DNA from: Alphaproteobacteria bacterium
GTDB taxonomy: Bacteria; Pseudomonadota; Alphaproteobacteria; RS24
DNA length: 25,360 nucleotides
Direction of reading: 5' to 3'
Assembly: GCA_015163825.1 (NCBI GenBank)
Contig: JAAOIL010000162.1
Coordinates: 1-25,360 of the forward strand
A program made the translations under genes and the position numbers. Shown here one piece after another: positions 1-8,075 of the stretch (positions are counted from its first letter, which is position 1; every line of letters starts with the position of its first letter). The notes beneath the pieces were generated by a model. The model was not told the DNA's origin. It did not search any database and was given only the letters and a program-made list of their open reading frames with translations.

Positions 1-612
1 ACAGGCATTATTACAGATATAGGGTGTGTGAAAAAAATCACACAAGGGGGCGATGTCCGCTTTGACATAACCACGACATACGAAACGGCGGGGATAAATA
101 TAGGCGCGTCTATAGCATGTTCGGGTGTGTGTTTAACGGTCATAGAAAAAGGCGCAGATTGGTTTGCGGTAGAGGCTTCGCAAGAAACTTTGTCATTAAG
201 CACGGCTGGAACATGGCAAGCCAACACCCCCCTTAATCTAGAACGTGCCCTAACAATGGGTGATGAGTTAGGCGGGCATATTGTATCTGGTCATGTTGAT
301 GGTGTGGCGAAGATAGAGGCGATAGATAATGTCGGCGACAGCAAGCGATTCACATTTTGCGCCCCGCCCGACCTTATGAGGTTTGTGGCGATTAAGGGAT
401 CTATTGTGCTGGATGGTGTATCGCTCACGGTAAATTCACTTAATGTGAATAGTCCCACAGAAAATACATTTTCTGTGAACATTATTCCCCATACACAAGG
501 GGCGACCACTTTTGGTGCGGCGCAAATGGGTGATAAAGTGAATATAGAGATTGATATGCTAGCCCGCTATGTTGCGCGGTTGCAAGACTGGAAAGGAGAC
601 AGCGATGTCTGA
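1..612 (+). CDS. ribE: Riboflavin synthase, alpha chain (5' partial)
   Basis: Makes riboflavin by dismutation of two 6,7-dimethyl-8-ribityllumazine molecules, the last step of the pathway, in the cytosol. The reading frame is open from base 1 and begins TGIITDIG, which matches the family N-terminus MFTGII, so only about two codons (Met-Phe) lie outside the window. The GTG at position 28 is therefore internal and not the start. The two-lobe lumazine-binding architecture is visible: a first barrel with SIACSGVCLTV and GGHIVSGHVDG, and a second with GSIVLDGVSLTVN and IIPHTQ. About 203 residues are seen, close to the usual 200-220. The stop TGA overlaps the next gene by 8 nt, and ribH follows two genes on, so this is a riboflavin operon. 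Identity is secure; only the 5' end is missing. Confidence 0.95.
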   Translation, partial: TGIITDIGCVKKITQGGDVRFDITTTYETAGINIGASIACSGVCLTVIEKGADWFAVEASQETLSLSTAGTWQANTPLNLERALTMGDELGGHIVSGHVDGVAKIEAIDNVGDSKRFTFCAPPDLMRFVAIKGSIVLDGVSLTVNSLNVNSPTENTFSVNIIPHTQGATTFGAAQMGDKVNIEIDMLARYVARLQDWKGDSDV

Positions 613-1711
613 ATATAGCCAATACTTATCCTCTGCGGAGGAGATAATAGAAGATGCCCGCAATGGCAAAATGATTGTGCTGGTTGATGCCGAAGACAGA
701 GAAAACGAGGGCGACCTTGTTATTCCGTCTCAAATGGCAACGCCCGATGCGATTAATTTTATGGCGAAGTTCGGGCGTGGTTTGATTTGCCTGACCCTAC
801 CAGAGGCAAGAGCCGCCCAGTTGCAATTATCTTTGATGTCGCAGAACAATGCGACTCGTCATCAGACGGCATTCACGGTTTCTATTGAAGCGCGGGAGGG
901 TGTGACGACTGGTATCTCCGCCCATGACAGAGCCCATACGATAGCGGTAGCGATAGACCCGACCAAAAATGCCAATGATATTGTCACGCCCGGTCATGTA
1001 TTCCCACTGGTGGCGCGGGAAGGCGGCGTGTTAGTGCGGGCAGGGCATACCGAAGCGGCAGTAGATATATCTCGTCTGGCGGGGCTTTATCCATCTGGGG
1101 TTATTTGCGAGATTATGAATGATGATGGCACAATGGCACGACTGCCAGATTTAGTGCAGTTCGCGCAATTGCATGGGTTAAAACTCGGCACCATTGCAGA
1201 CCTCATCGCCTATCGTCGGCGCAAAGATACGTTGGTGGAACGCGTCTATGAAGGCACATTTGAAGCGCAAGCGGGGGGTACATTTCAAGCGATGGTCTTC
1301 ATCAATAAAATCACCAATGAAGAACATATCGCTTTGGTGAAAGGCGACATAGCGAGTGGTTCTAAACCAGTGCTAACGCGCTTCCATGCAGAGAATATCG
1401 TTAATGATGTGCTGGGCAGTGCCGCACCTCGTGCCAATACTTTGCAAAAATCAATGGAGATTATTGGGAAAGAAGATAGGGGCGTGATTGTCTTTATTCG
1501 CAACACCTCCCCCACGCCATTTTCTGATGTGCTAAACCTACAAGCCAGCGATGATAAACCTTCGCAATTGCGTGATTATGGTATTGGGGCGCAGATTGTT
1601 TTAGATTTGGGCGTGCATGATATTGAATTATTATCAGATACGCCTCGTAATGTTGTCGCTCTTGATGGCTATGATTTAAAAATATCTGGCAGACGCCCTA
1701 TTTTAGGGTAA
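605..1711 (+). CDS. ribB: 3,4-dihydroxy-2-butanone 4-phosphate synthase with degenerate GTP cyclohydrolase II-like domain (RibBX type)
   Basis: The N-terminal half (about residues 10-203) is DHBP synthase, which converts ribulose 5-phosphate to the four-carbon precursor of lumazine. It has the acidic active-site motif DAEDRENEGDL (28-38) and RAGHTEA (145-151). The C-terminal half (about 206-368) aligns with GTP cyclohydrolase II but has lost its function signatures. The zinc-ligand cysteines are absent: the region reads RFHAEN and then APRANT where HSEC and RCDCG are expected. The GRGIGL-type catalytic segment is also missing. This fits the RibBX proteins known from Proteobacteria, so a separate ribA is expected elsewhere. 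Start chosen at ATG 605 because an AAGGAG site lies about 8 nt upstream; an in-frame ATG at 569 would lie inside ribE. 368 residues. Confidence 0.93.
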   Translation: MSEYSQYLSSAEEIIEDARNGKMIVLVDAEDRENEGDLVIPSQMATPDAINFMAKFGRGLICLTLPEARAAQLQLSLMSQNNATRHQTAFTVSIEAREGVTTGISAHDRAHTIAVAIDPTKNANDIVTPGHVFPLVAREGGVLVRAGHTEAAVDISRLAGLYPSGVICEIMNDDGTMARLPDLVQFAQLHGLKLGTIADLIAYRRRKDTLVERVYEGTFEAQAGGTFQAMVFINKITNEEHIALVKGDIASGSKPVLTRFHAENIVNDVLGSAAPRANTLQKSMEIIGKEDRGVIVFIRNTSPTPFSDVLNLQASDDKPSQLRDYGIGAQIVLDLGVHDIELLSDTPRNVVALDGYDLKISGRRPILG

Positions 1712-1719
1712 GGTGAATT

Positions 1720-2169
1720 ATGGCACAAAAAATCCTCATCGTGGAAGCACGTTTTTATCCCGCTATGGCAGATGCTCTAGCGCAAGGGGCGATTGCCGCT
1801 ATAGAAGAAGCGGGGGCAAGTTATGACCGCCTAGCCGTGCCGGGTGTTTTGGAACTGCCCTATGCGATAAAATCTGCTTCAACAATAGCGGGAGAAAATC
1901 ATTACGATGCTTATGTGGCGCTGGGTGTTGTCATGCGGGGCGAGACCAGCCACTATGATGTCGTGTGTAATGAAAGTGCCAGAGGGCTTATGGATTTAGG
2001 GTTGCAATATAATCTGGCGATAGGCAATGGCATTCAAACCGTTGAAGACGAAGCGCAAGCATGGGCAAGGTGCAAACCAGATGACAAAGATAAAGGTGGT
2101 GGTGCGGCGCACGCAGCATTGGCATTATTAGACTATCAAACAAAACTCCGCATAATGACAGGCGCATGA
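1720..2169 (+). CDS. ribH: 6,7-dimethyl-8-ribityllumazine synthase
   Basis: Condenses DHBP with the ribitylamino-uracil intermediate to give lumazine, the substrate of the upstream riboflavin synthase. At 149 residues it is normal length. Recognised by PGVLELPYA (41-49), VALGVVMRGETSHYD with the catalytic-type His at 78, the GNGIQTVEDEAQA stretch, and the KGGGAA segment near the C-terminus. An RBS-like AGGTGA sits a few bases before the ATG. It follows ribB by 8 nt and ends 3 nt before nusB, so it is translated from the same operon. Nothing odd was seen. Confidence 0.96.
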   Translation: MAQKILIVEARFYPAMADALAQGAIAAIEEAGASYDRLAVPGVLELPYAIKSASTIAGENHYDAYVALGVVMRGETSHYDVVCNESARGLMDLGLQYNLAIGNGIQTVEDEAQAWARCKPDDKDKGGGAAHAALALLDYQTKLRIMTGA

Positions 2170-2172
2170 GAT

Positions 2173-2679
2173 ATGGGACAAGATAAACACGAGGCAAAAA
2201 GAGCCGCACGATTATGTGCCGTGCAAGCCCTTTATCAAATGGACATTGCGACCTCTGATTTAGACACAACGATAGAGCAGTTTCGCGAGCATCAATTCAA
2301 TAATGATGTCAGCGACTTTAAGGAAGTTGATGGCGATTATTTTGAATTCATTGTGCGGGGCGTGTTTGACCATCAATCTCGTATTGATAAAATCATTGAT
2401 GAGCATTTATCGGTTAAGTGGCGTCTGTCGCGTTTGGATAGCACTTTGCGAGCTTTGTTGCGGTGTGGCGTGCAAGAATTATTACACACGCCCGACATCA
2501 CCTCTGCGATTTTGATAAAACAATATGTGGATATGGCACACGCTTTCTTTGCCGATGCAGAAGGCGGTATGGCAAATGCCGTGCTAGATAAAATCGCTAA
2601 AGATTTACAAGATGCCAAAGATTTACAAGATGCCAAAGATTCACAAGATGCCAAAAATTCACAAAATGAAAGAGTTTGA
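2173..2679 (+). CDS. nusB: Transcription antitermination factor NusB
   Basis: NusB binds boxA RNA with ribosomal protein S10 and helps RNA polymerase read through rRNA operons. The 168-residue protein has the family start EAKRAARLCAVQALYQMDIA, the central EFIVRGVF and RLSRLDSTLRALLRCGVQELL helices, and the late FFADAEGGMANAVLDKIA helix. After that core the last ~25 residues are a repetitive hydrophilic tail (DLQDAK-type hexads) encoded by an 18-bp tandem repeat; this is an added tail, not part of the fold. The gene lies between ribH and thiL, a standard alphaproteobacterial arrangement, and its 3' end overlaps the thiL start by 14 nt. Confidence 0.94.
   Translation: MGQDKHEAKRAARLCAVQALYQMDIATSDLDTTIEQFREHQFNNDVSDFKEVDGDYFEFIVRGVFDHQSRIDKIIDEHLSVKWRLSRLDSTLRALLRCGVQELLHTPDITSAILIKQYVDMAHAFFADAEGGMANAVLDKIAKDLQDAKDLQDAKDSQDAKNSQNERV
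2602..2673 (+). repeat. 18-bp tandem repeat, about four units, spanning nusB 3' end and thiL start
   Basis: Units begin at 2602, 2620, 2638 and 2656. The first two are identical (gatttacaagatgccaaa), the third has one change and the fourth is diverged. In the nusB frame each unit encodes DLQDAK or a variant. In the thiL frame each unit carries an ATG (2612, 2630, 2648, 2666), and the ATG of the last unit is the probable thiL start. Unit length is a multiple of three, so copy-number change would keep both frames open. Confidence 0.93.
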
Positions 2680-3628
2680 ATTAATAGAGTCATTATTTTC
2701 ACAACAAGCAGGGCAGGCGGGCTTGGGCTTGCAAGATGATGCCGCTTGCTGGCAACCACCACCCGACCACGACATTATATTATCCGTCGATATGCTGGTG
2801 GCAGGGGTGCATTTCCCTGTGGGGGCAAGCCCCGCCCTTGTGGCAGCAAGATTGGTCGGCTGTGCCTTATCAGACCTCGCCGCCAAAGGGGCAAAACCAG
2901 AAGGGTGCTTGCTCACTCTAGCTTTTGGGGGAGCATTCGGGGGAGCATTCGGTCAATGGGATGAACTATTCTTGCAAGACTTCGCCGCTGCCTTCCATAA
3001 AGAATGTACCCGCCATAATGTGTCGCTATGGGGTGGCGATAGTGTATCGGCACCCACCCCAAGTGTATCGCTCAGTGTGTATGGGGTTGTGCCGCATGGC
3101 ACAATGATAAAACGAAGCGGCGCCAATGTCGGCGATGATGTCTATGTCAGTGGTGTCATAGGCGGTGGCATTGTCGGTCTGCAAGAGGCTCTAAAAGATA
3201 TAAAGTCTAGCACCAAAACTTATAGCAATCCCGAGCCACGCCTCGCTTTGGGGCAACATTTGCGAGACCTAGCAAGTGCCAGCATAGATATTTCAGACGG
3301 ATTGCTCGCCGATGTCGGGCATATCTGCAAAGCCAGCGATGTCGCCATAGATATGGAGTGCAACGCTATTCCCCTCATCAATAATACGCTCAATGATGCT
3401 CTGACTTTTGACGATATGATTACAGGCGGAGACGATTATGAACTCGCCTTCACCGCCAACCCCACCCATCGCACCGCCATTACTAGCCTTGCGAAAACCC
3501 TATCGCTCCCCCTCACACGCATCGGAATAGTTAAAGAAAAAGGAGCAACAGGCGAATCTCTAACCCTCATCACCGCCGAGGGCAAACCCCACCCGCTTCC
3601 CAAAAAACGCGGCTTCTCACATATTTGA
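2666..3628 (+). CDS. thiL: Thiamine-monophosphate kinase
   Basis: Phosphorylates thiamine monophosphate to thiamine pyrophosphate using ATP, the last step to the active cofactor. Start set at ATG 2666 because MKEFELIESLF matches the ThiL N-terminus. Three further in-frame ATGs upstream (2612, 2630, 2648) come from the 18-bp repeat and would add MPKIHK-like hexads. Family motifs: DDAA near residue 22, DMLVAGVHF, ALSDLAAKGAKP, the GGD followed by serine, DISDGLLADVGHI and GGDDYEL. 320 residues, as in E. coli (about 325). A small GGAFGGAFG duplication comes from a doubled 12-bp unit. It overlaps nusB by 14 nt with no clear Shine-Dalgarno sequence, so translational coupling to nusB is likely. Confidence 0.94.
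   Translation: MKEFELIESLFSQQAGQAGLGLQDDAACWQPPPDHDIILSVDMLVAGVHFPVGASPALVAARLVGCALSDLAAKGAKPEGCLLTLAFGGAFGGAFGQWDELFLQDFAAAFHKECTRHNVSLWGGDSVSAPTPSVSLSVYGVVPHGTMIKRSGANVGDDVYVSGVIGGGIVGLQEALKDIKSSTKTYSNPEPRLALGQHLRDLASASIDISDGLLADVGHICKASDVAIDMECNAIPLINNTLNDALTFDDMITGGDDYELAFTANPTHRTAITSLAKTLSLPLTRIGIVKEKGATGESLTLITAEGKPHPLPKKRGFSHI
2927..2950 (+). repeat. 12-bp direct duplication inside thiL
   Basis: Two exact head-to-tail copies of gggggagcattc, giving GGAFGGAF in ThiL. It is in frame and lies in a surface-type glycine-rich stretch after the LLTLAF strand. Similar 12-bp units occur elsewhere in this window. Confidence 0.85.
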
Positions 3629-3700
3629 GGGAAAACCCTTGCTTTTTTGTGCGAATCCTGCGATGTTTCCGCCACTTAAACTTAAATTCGGGAGATAATT

Positions 3701-5809
3701 ATGAGCAATTTAATGTGGCTTATCATCGCGTCGGGCTTTTTGGCGTTGATTTATGGCATGGGAACGGTGCGTGGCATTCTTGCGGCACCGACTGGTAATG
3801 AACGGATGCAGGAGATTGCTTCTGCCATTCAAGAGGGGGCATCGGCTTTCCTTAGTCGGCAATATAGGGCGATTGCTATTGTAGGCGTCGTGATTGCCAT
3901 TTTGGTCTATTATTTGCTTGGCTGGAAGGTGTCTGTTGGCTTTATCGTTGGCGCGACTTTATCGGGGCTTGCTGGCTATATCGGTATGTTGGTATCGGTG
4001 CGCGCTAATGTTCGCACGACACATGCGGCATCGGTCAGTTTAGCGGCTGGCTTATCTATGGCGTTCCGTTCGGGTGCGGTCACAGGTATGTTGGTTGCGG
4101 GTCTGGCTCTTCTTGCGGTAGCGGGTTATTTTGCTTTCTTAATCTTTGGGCTTGATATTGCCCCCGATAGTCGCGAAGTCGTTGATGCGATGATTGGGCT
4201 AGGCTTTGGGGCATCACTTATTTCTATATTCGCGCGACTTGGCGGCGGCATATTCACCAAAGGCGCAGATGTCGGTGGTGATTTAGTCGGCAAAGTAGAA
4301 GCGGGTATTCCCGAAGATGATCCTCGCAATCCTGCGACCATAGCAGATAATGTCGGCGATAATGTTGGCGACTGCGCTGGTATGGCGGCAGATTTATTTG
4401 AAACCTATGCTGTTACAATCGTGGCGACTATGGTGCTCAGCTCCATATTCTTCTCGGCAGATGCATTGGTAATGATGTTGTATCCGCTAACAATCGGGGC
4501 GACTTGTATTATCACTTCTATCATCGGCACATTTTTTGTGCGTCTGGGTAAAAGTCAATCCATTATGGGGGCGCTTTATAAAGGCTTTATTGCTTCGGCG
4601 GTGTTCTCGCTGATTGCGCTTTATTTCGTGACCGACCATGTTATCGGGCTAGAAACACAGCGCATCGTGGAAGGGCAAGCCGTTACAGGGCTAGACCTTT
4701 ATCTATGTGGTGTGGTGGGGCTTGCCATTACGGGTCTCATCGTGTGGATTACTGAATATTATACAGGCGTTGATTATCGCCCTGTTAAATCAATTGCCGC
4801 CGCTTCCGAAACAGGGCACGGCACAAATGTTATTCAAGGGCTGGCTGTTTCTATGGAAGCGACTGCTTTGCCATCATTGGTTATCGTGGTTGGTATTTTC
4901 GCAACCTATGCATTGGCGGGCTTGTTCGGCATTGCGATTGCGGTGACAACGATGTTGGCACTGGCGGGTATGGTCGTGGCACTAGACGCATTCGGTCCCG
5001 TTACAGATAATGCTGGTGGCATTGCGGAAATGGCTGAACTGCCAGAAGATGTCCGCAAAACAACAGACGCATTAGACGCTGTTGGCAATACAACAAAAGC
5101 GGTCACCAAAGGCTATGCGATTGGCTCTGCTGGTTTGGGTGCTTTGGTGTTGTTTGCGGCTTATACGCAAGACCTAAAATACTTTGCGAATAATTCGTCT
5201 TATGCCTATTTTGAAGGTGTCACGCCTGACTTTTCTTTGTCCAATCCTTATGTGGTTATTGGCTTGTTTGTTGGTGGTATGTTGCCTTATCTTTTTGGTG
5301 CTATGGGTATGATGGCAGTGGGGCGCGCAGGGGGTGCTATCGTTGAAGAAGTGCGCCGCCAGTTCCGTGAAAAGCCCGGCATCATGAAGGGCACAGAAAA
5401 ACCAGATTACACTGCGGCAGTAGATTTACTGACACGCGCGGCAATCAAAGAGATGATTGTTCCGTCTTTATTGCCCGTGTTATCGCCTATCGTTTTATAC
5501 TTTGTGATAAGCAGTGTTGCGGATAAATCTGCAGGGTTCTCGGCTTTGGGTGCGATGTTGTTGGGTGTTATTGTGACGGGGCTATTCGTGGCTTTGTCTA
5601 TGACGGCTGGCGGTGGCGCATGGGATAATGCCAAGAAATATATTGAAGACGGGCATCATGGCGGCAAAGGCTCTGAGGCACATAAGGCGGCGGTGACAGG
5701 TGATACTGTTGGCGATCCTTATAAAGACACAGCAGGTCCTGCTATCAATCCTATGATTAAGATAACGAATATCGTAGCGTTGTTATTGCTGGCTATACTA
5801 GCCCATTAG
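3701..5809 (+). CDS. hppA: Membrane-bound proton-translocating pyrophosphatase (K+-independent type)
   Basis: An integral inner-membrane pump that hydrolyses pyrophosphate and moves protons, recovering energy from biosynthetic PPi. 702 residues and about 16 membrane segments, normal for the family. The catalytic loop with DVGGDLVGKVEAGIPEDDPR and DNVGDNVGDCAGMAADLFE is intact, and the C-terminal acidic and lysine motifs (GGAWDNAKKYIE, GDTVGDPYKDTAGPAINP) are present. The potassium-selectivity position reads GNTTKA: lysine here marks K+-independent enzymes, while K+-dependent ones carry alanine. There is a GGGAGA-type RBS just before the ATG. The 72-bp upstream gap separates it from thiL, and it converges on bamE. 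Confidence 0.97.
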   Translation: MSNLMWLIIASGFLALIYGMGTVRGILAAPTGNERMQEIASAIQEGASAFLSRQYRAIAIVGVVIAILVYYLLGWKVSVGFIVGATLSGLAGYIGMLVSVRANVRTTHAASVSLAAGLSMAFRSGAVTGMLVAGLALLAVAGYFAFLIFGLDIAPDSREVVDAMIGLGFGASLISIFARLGGGIFTKGADVGGDLVGKVEAGIPEDDPRNPATIADNVGDNVGDCAGMAADLFETYAVTIVATMVLSSIFFSADALVMMLYPLTIGATCIITSIIGTFFVRLGKSQSIMGALYKGFIASAVFSLIALYFVTDHVIGLETQRIVEGQAVTGLDLYLCGVVGLAITGLIVWITEYYTGVDYRPVKSIAAASETGHGTNVIQGLAVSMEATALPSLVIVVGIFATYALAGLFGIAIAVTTMLALAGMVVALDAFGPVTDNAGGIAEMAELPEDVRKTTDALDAVGNTTKAVTKGYAIGSAGLGALVLFAAYTQDLKYFANNSSYAYFEGVTPDFSLSNPYVVIGLFVGGMLPYLFGAMGMMAVGRAGGAIVEEVRRQFREKPGIMKGTEKPDYTAAVDLLTRAAIKEMIVPSLLPVLSPIVLYFVISSVADKSAGFSALGAMLLGVIVTGLFVALSMTAGGGAWDNAKKYIEDGHHGGKGSEAHKAAVTGDTVGDPYKDTAGPAINPMIKITNIVALLLLAILAH

Positions 5810-5833
5810 GGATTAGGTTTTAGGGGTGGTGGT

Positions 5834-6280
5834 TTATAAATCGCCGCCACTCCCGAACCGCCCGAAATTACCCAAAATTTGTCGCAAAGCAGATAGAGTG
5901 CTGCCTTGTGTTTGTGTTTCCTCATCGCTATAGGCAACGATGATACCATCGTCTAATCCATATTTATTGATAGCGGTAACTTTATCATTTCCGTCAAATT
6001 CTATTGCCATTATGCGCCGCTCTTTTTCGTCTGGGCTGAATAGGGTGTGTGTTTCGTAGCGGCTATAGATATAATATATGGTGCGATTATCAATTGCCGA
6101 TTGCGATGAGGGCACACCCAATAGGGCGATGACTTCTAATCTGTCTGTGCCGTTTTCAACTTGTGCTAGCCGTGATGGTTCAAACACATAGCCACGATAA
6201 TCCACAACGGGGGTGCAAGCGGCAAGGCTTGTTGCCAAAGCAACAGCGCATAGGTGTTTTGTGTATTTGTTATATTTCAT
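5834..6280 (-). CDS. bamE: Outer-membrane assembly lipoprotein BamE (SmpA/OmlA family)
   Basis: A small lipoprotein of the BAM complex that inserts beta-barrel proteins into the outer membrane. The N-terminus is a lipoprotein signal with lipobox LAAC (lipidated Cys 22). The BamE fold is visible: a segment resembling FEPSRLAQVENGTDRLEVIALLGVPS, followed by YYIYSRYETHTLFSPDEKERRIMAIEFD. The tail LRQILGNFGRFGSGG is typical of alphaproteobacterial members. 148 residues. It is divergent from the cytochrome chaperone gene with about 78 bp between start codons, which is the usual alphaproteobacterial pairing. The assignment is firm at family level. Confidence 0.9.
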   Translation of the reverse strand: MKYNKYTKHLCAVALATSLAACTPVVDYRGYVFEPSRLAQVENGTDRLEVIALLGVPSSQSAIDNRTIYYIYSRYETHTLFSPDEKERRIMAIEFDGNDKVTAINKYGLDDGIIVAYSDEETQTQGSTLSALRQILGNFGRFGSGGDL

Positions 6281-6358
6281 CTATAATCCTTATCTGCAAT
6301 GCTTCTACTTTATATAGAGGCATTTTACAAGTCATGCGATAAAAGGCTGAGAAAAATA

Positions 6359-6928
6359 ATGGGACTATGGAATTTATTATGGGGGCGACGCGCGCCAGAT
6401 GTGTCGCGCACTTATACGGCATTGGTGGCGGCGGCTAGGGCATTGCCCCTTTACGAGGCGGGGGCACCCGATACATTAGATGGGCGTTTTGATATGTTGG
6501 TTTTACATTTGCACCTTGTTTTGCGCAGATTGCGGGTGCTGGGGCAGGATAACAGCCCCGAATCACATCGTTTCGCGCAAGCCTTATTTGACCATTTTTT
6601 CCAGAATATGGACGAAACCTTGCGTGAAATGGGCGTGGGGGATACGAGCGTTGGCAAACGTATTCGCAAGATGGCGCAAGCCTATTATGGTCGGGCGAAG
6701 GCTTATGACATTGCTTTGTCGGGGGCATTATCCGCTTCCAGCCCCGACCAGATAGACAAAGTGGCGGTGGTCTTGGCTCGCAACCTCTATCCTGATTGTG
6801 CCCCTGATAGTCATACACCCCCATCGCTTGCGAGATTGGCGACTTATATTATTTCGTTTGAGGCGGGTTTGGGTGTATGCTCATTGGCACAAATCAGTGC
6901 TGGTTCTGTGCCGAATATATCCCCTTGA
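6359..6928 (+). CDS. Ubiquinol-cytochrome c chaperone family protein (Cbp3-like)
   Basis: A relative of mitochondrial Cbp3, which helps assemble cytochrome b of the bc1 complex. The 189-residue product starts MGLWNLLWGRR and contains LYEAGAPDTLDGRFDMLVLHLHLVLRRLR, HRFAQALFDHFFQNMDETLREMGVGD and KRIRKMAQAYYGRAKAYD, all characteristic of the family. Start chosen at ATG 6359; a longer frame from 6299 adds 20 residues that do not look like the family. It sits next to bamE and upstream of plsX, the usual alphaproteobacterial neighbourhood. The DUF177/YceD gene usually found between this gene and plsX is absent here. The stop codon lies inside the first unit of a 12-bp repeat. Confidence 0.86.
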   Translation: MGLWNLLWGRRAPDVSRTYTALVAAARALPLYEAGAPDTLDGRFDMLVLHLHLVLRRLRVLGQDNSPESHRFAQALFDHFFQNMDETLREMGVGDTSVGKRIRKMAQAYYGRAKAYDIALSGALSASSPDQIDKVAVVLARNLYPDCAPDSHTPPSLARLATYIISFEAGLGVCSLAQISAGSVPNISP

Positions 6929-6970
6929 TATACTCCTTGATATACTCCTTGATATACTCCTTGATATATT
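6923..6970 (+). repeat. 12-bp tandem repeat x4 upstream of plsX
   Basis: Four head-to-tail units of ccttgatatact, three perfect and the last ending in tatt. The array overlaps the stop codon of the upstream chaperone gene and fills about half of the 88-bp gap before plsX. TATACT within each unit resembles a -10 element, so copy number might affect plsX transcription; that is inference only. Confidence 0.95.
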
Positions 6971-7016
6971 CTGAAAATTGTCGCATTTTACAGGTTGAAA
7001 AAAAGGAAAAGATTTT

Positions 7017-8075
7017 ATGAAGCATACAGAGACGAAAGTCACGATAGCCGTAGATGCGATGGGTGGTGATCATGGAGCCTCGGTTGTTATTCCGTCTTTG
7101 GTTCGTGTTTCGCAACATTATACGGAGGGCTTTTTCATTCTGTATGGGGATGAGGCGCAGATAGAGGCGCAGTTGAGCGAGCACCCCTCATTGCGGAGCA
7201 TCACACGGGTAGAGCATTGTGAAATGGCGATACCGATGGATATGAAGCCGGCGCGTGCTTTGCGTGTTGGTCGCCGTGTTAGCAGTATGTGGCAAGCGAT
7301 AGAAGCGGTTAAAGCGGGTCAGGCGCAAGCGTGTCTTTCGGCGGGCAATACTGGTGCGTTGATGGCGATGTCCAAGATTATTTTACGCACCCATGCGGGG
7401 ATAGAGCGACCCCCGATTGCGGGGCTATGGCCGACATTAGAGGGCGAGAGTGTTGTGCTAGATGTTGGCGCAACGATAGGTGGCACGGCATCACAATATG
7501 TGCAGTTTGCGGTTATGGGTGTTGCTTATGCGAAGATTGTTTTGGGATTGGATAATCCTCGTGTTGCGTTATTGAATATCGGCATAGAGGATATCAAAGG
7601 CACGGATAGCATTAAGCATGCGGCGGAATTATTGTCTTCGTCTAATTTGAATTTCATCGGCTTTATTGAGGCAGATGCGATAGGGCGCGGCGAGGCGGAT
7701 GTCGTTGTGACAGACGGCTTTACAGGCAATGTCGCGGTAAAAGCGGCGGAGGGGACATCACGACAAATCTCGGCGATATTGAAAATCTCTATGGAGCGCA
7801 GTCTTATGGCACGGCTTGGGTTTTTCTTGGCGCGGGGGGCCTTTACGACATTGCGCGGCAAGATGAACCCGAATGCGTCAAATGGGGGCATGTTGCTTGG
7901 CTTGCGTGGCAGTGTTATTAAAAGTCATGGCGGTGTTGATGCAGAGGGTTTTGCTATCGCGGCTGAGGTGGCGATAGAAGTTGCGAAAGCCGATATCGCC
8001 AGCGTCATTGAAAGAGATATAGAAGCCATGCAAACTCTATTAGATGAAGCATGGGCAGAAGAGGTGGAAGGATGA
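7017..8075 (+). CDS. plsX: Phosphate acyltransferase PlsX
   Basis: Transfers an acyl chain from acyl-ACP to phosphate, giving acyl-phosphate for PlsY and so the first acylation of glycerol 3-phosphate. 352 residues. Signatures: IAVDAMGGDHG near the N-terminus, AIEAVKAGQAQACLSAGNTGALMA, LDVGA, LLNIGIEDIKGTD, GFIEADAIGRGEADVVVTDGFTGN and GGMLLGLRGSVIKSHGG. A purine-rich AAAAAGGAAAAG Shine-Dalgarno region precedes the ATG. It overlaps fabH by an ATGA, so the two enzymes that begin lipid synthesis are co-translated. Confidence 0.97.
   Translation: MKHTETKVTIAVDAMGGDHGASVVIPSLVRVSQHYTEGFFILYGDEAQIEAQLSEHPSLRSITRVEHCEMAIPMDMKPARALRVGRRVSSMWQAIEAVKAGQAQACLSAGNTGALMAMSKIILRTHAGIERPPIAGLWPTLEGESVVLDVGATIGGTASQYVQFAVMGVAYAKIVLGLDNPRVALLNIGIEDIKGTDSIKHAAELLSSSNLNFIGFIEADAIGRGEADVVVTDGFTGNVAVKAAEGTSRQISAILKISMERSLMARLGFFLARGAFTTLRGKMNPNASNGGMLLGLRGSVIKSHGGVDAEGFAIAAEVAIEVAKADIASVIERDIEAMQTLLDEAWAEEVEG

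Noticed and set aside
6923..6970. Tandem array considered as a CRISPR or origin iteron
   Set aside because: Units are 12 bp with no spacers, no cas genes nearby, and no replication initiator or DnaA-box cluster.
6894..7184. Minus-strand frame with repeated EYIK across the 12-bp repeat
   Set aside because: The repeat peptide is just the translation of the tandem DNA repeat and the rest is antisense to plsX.
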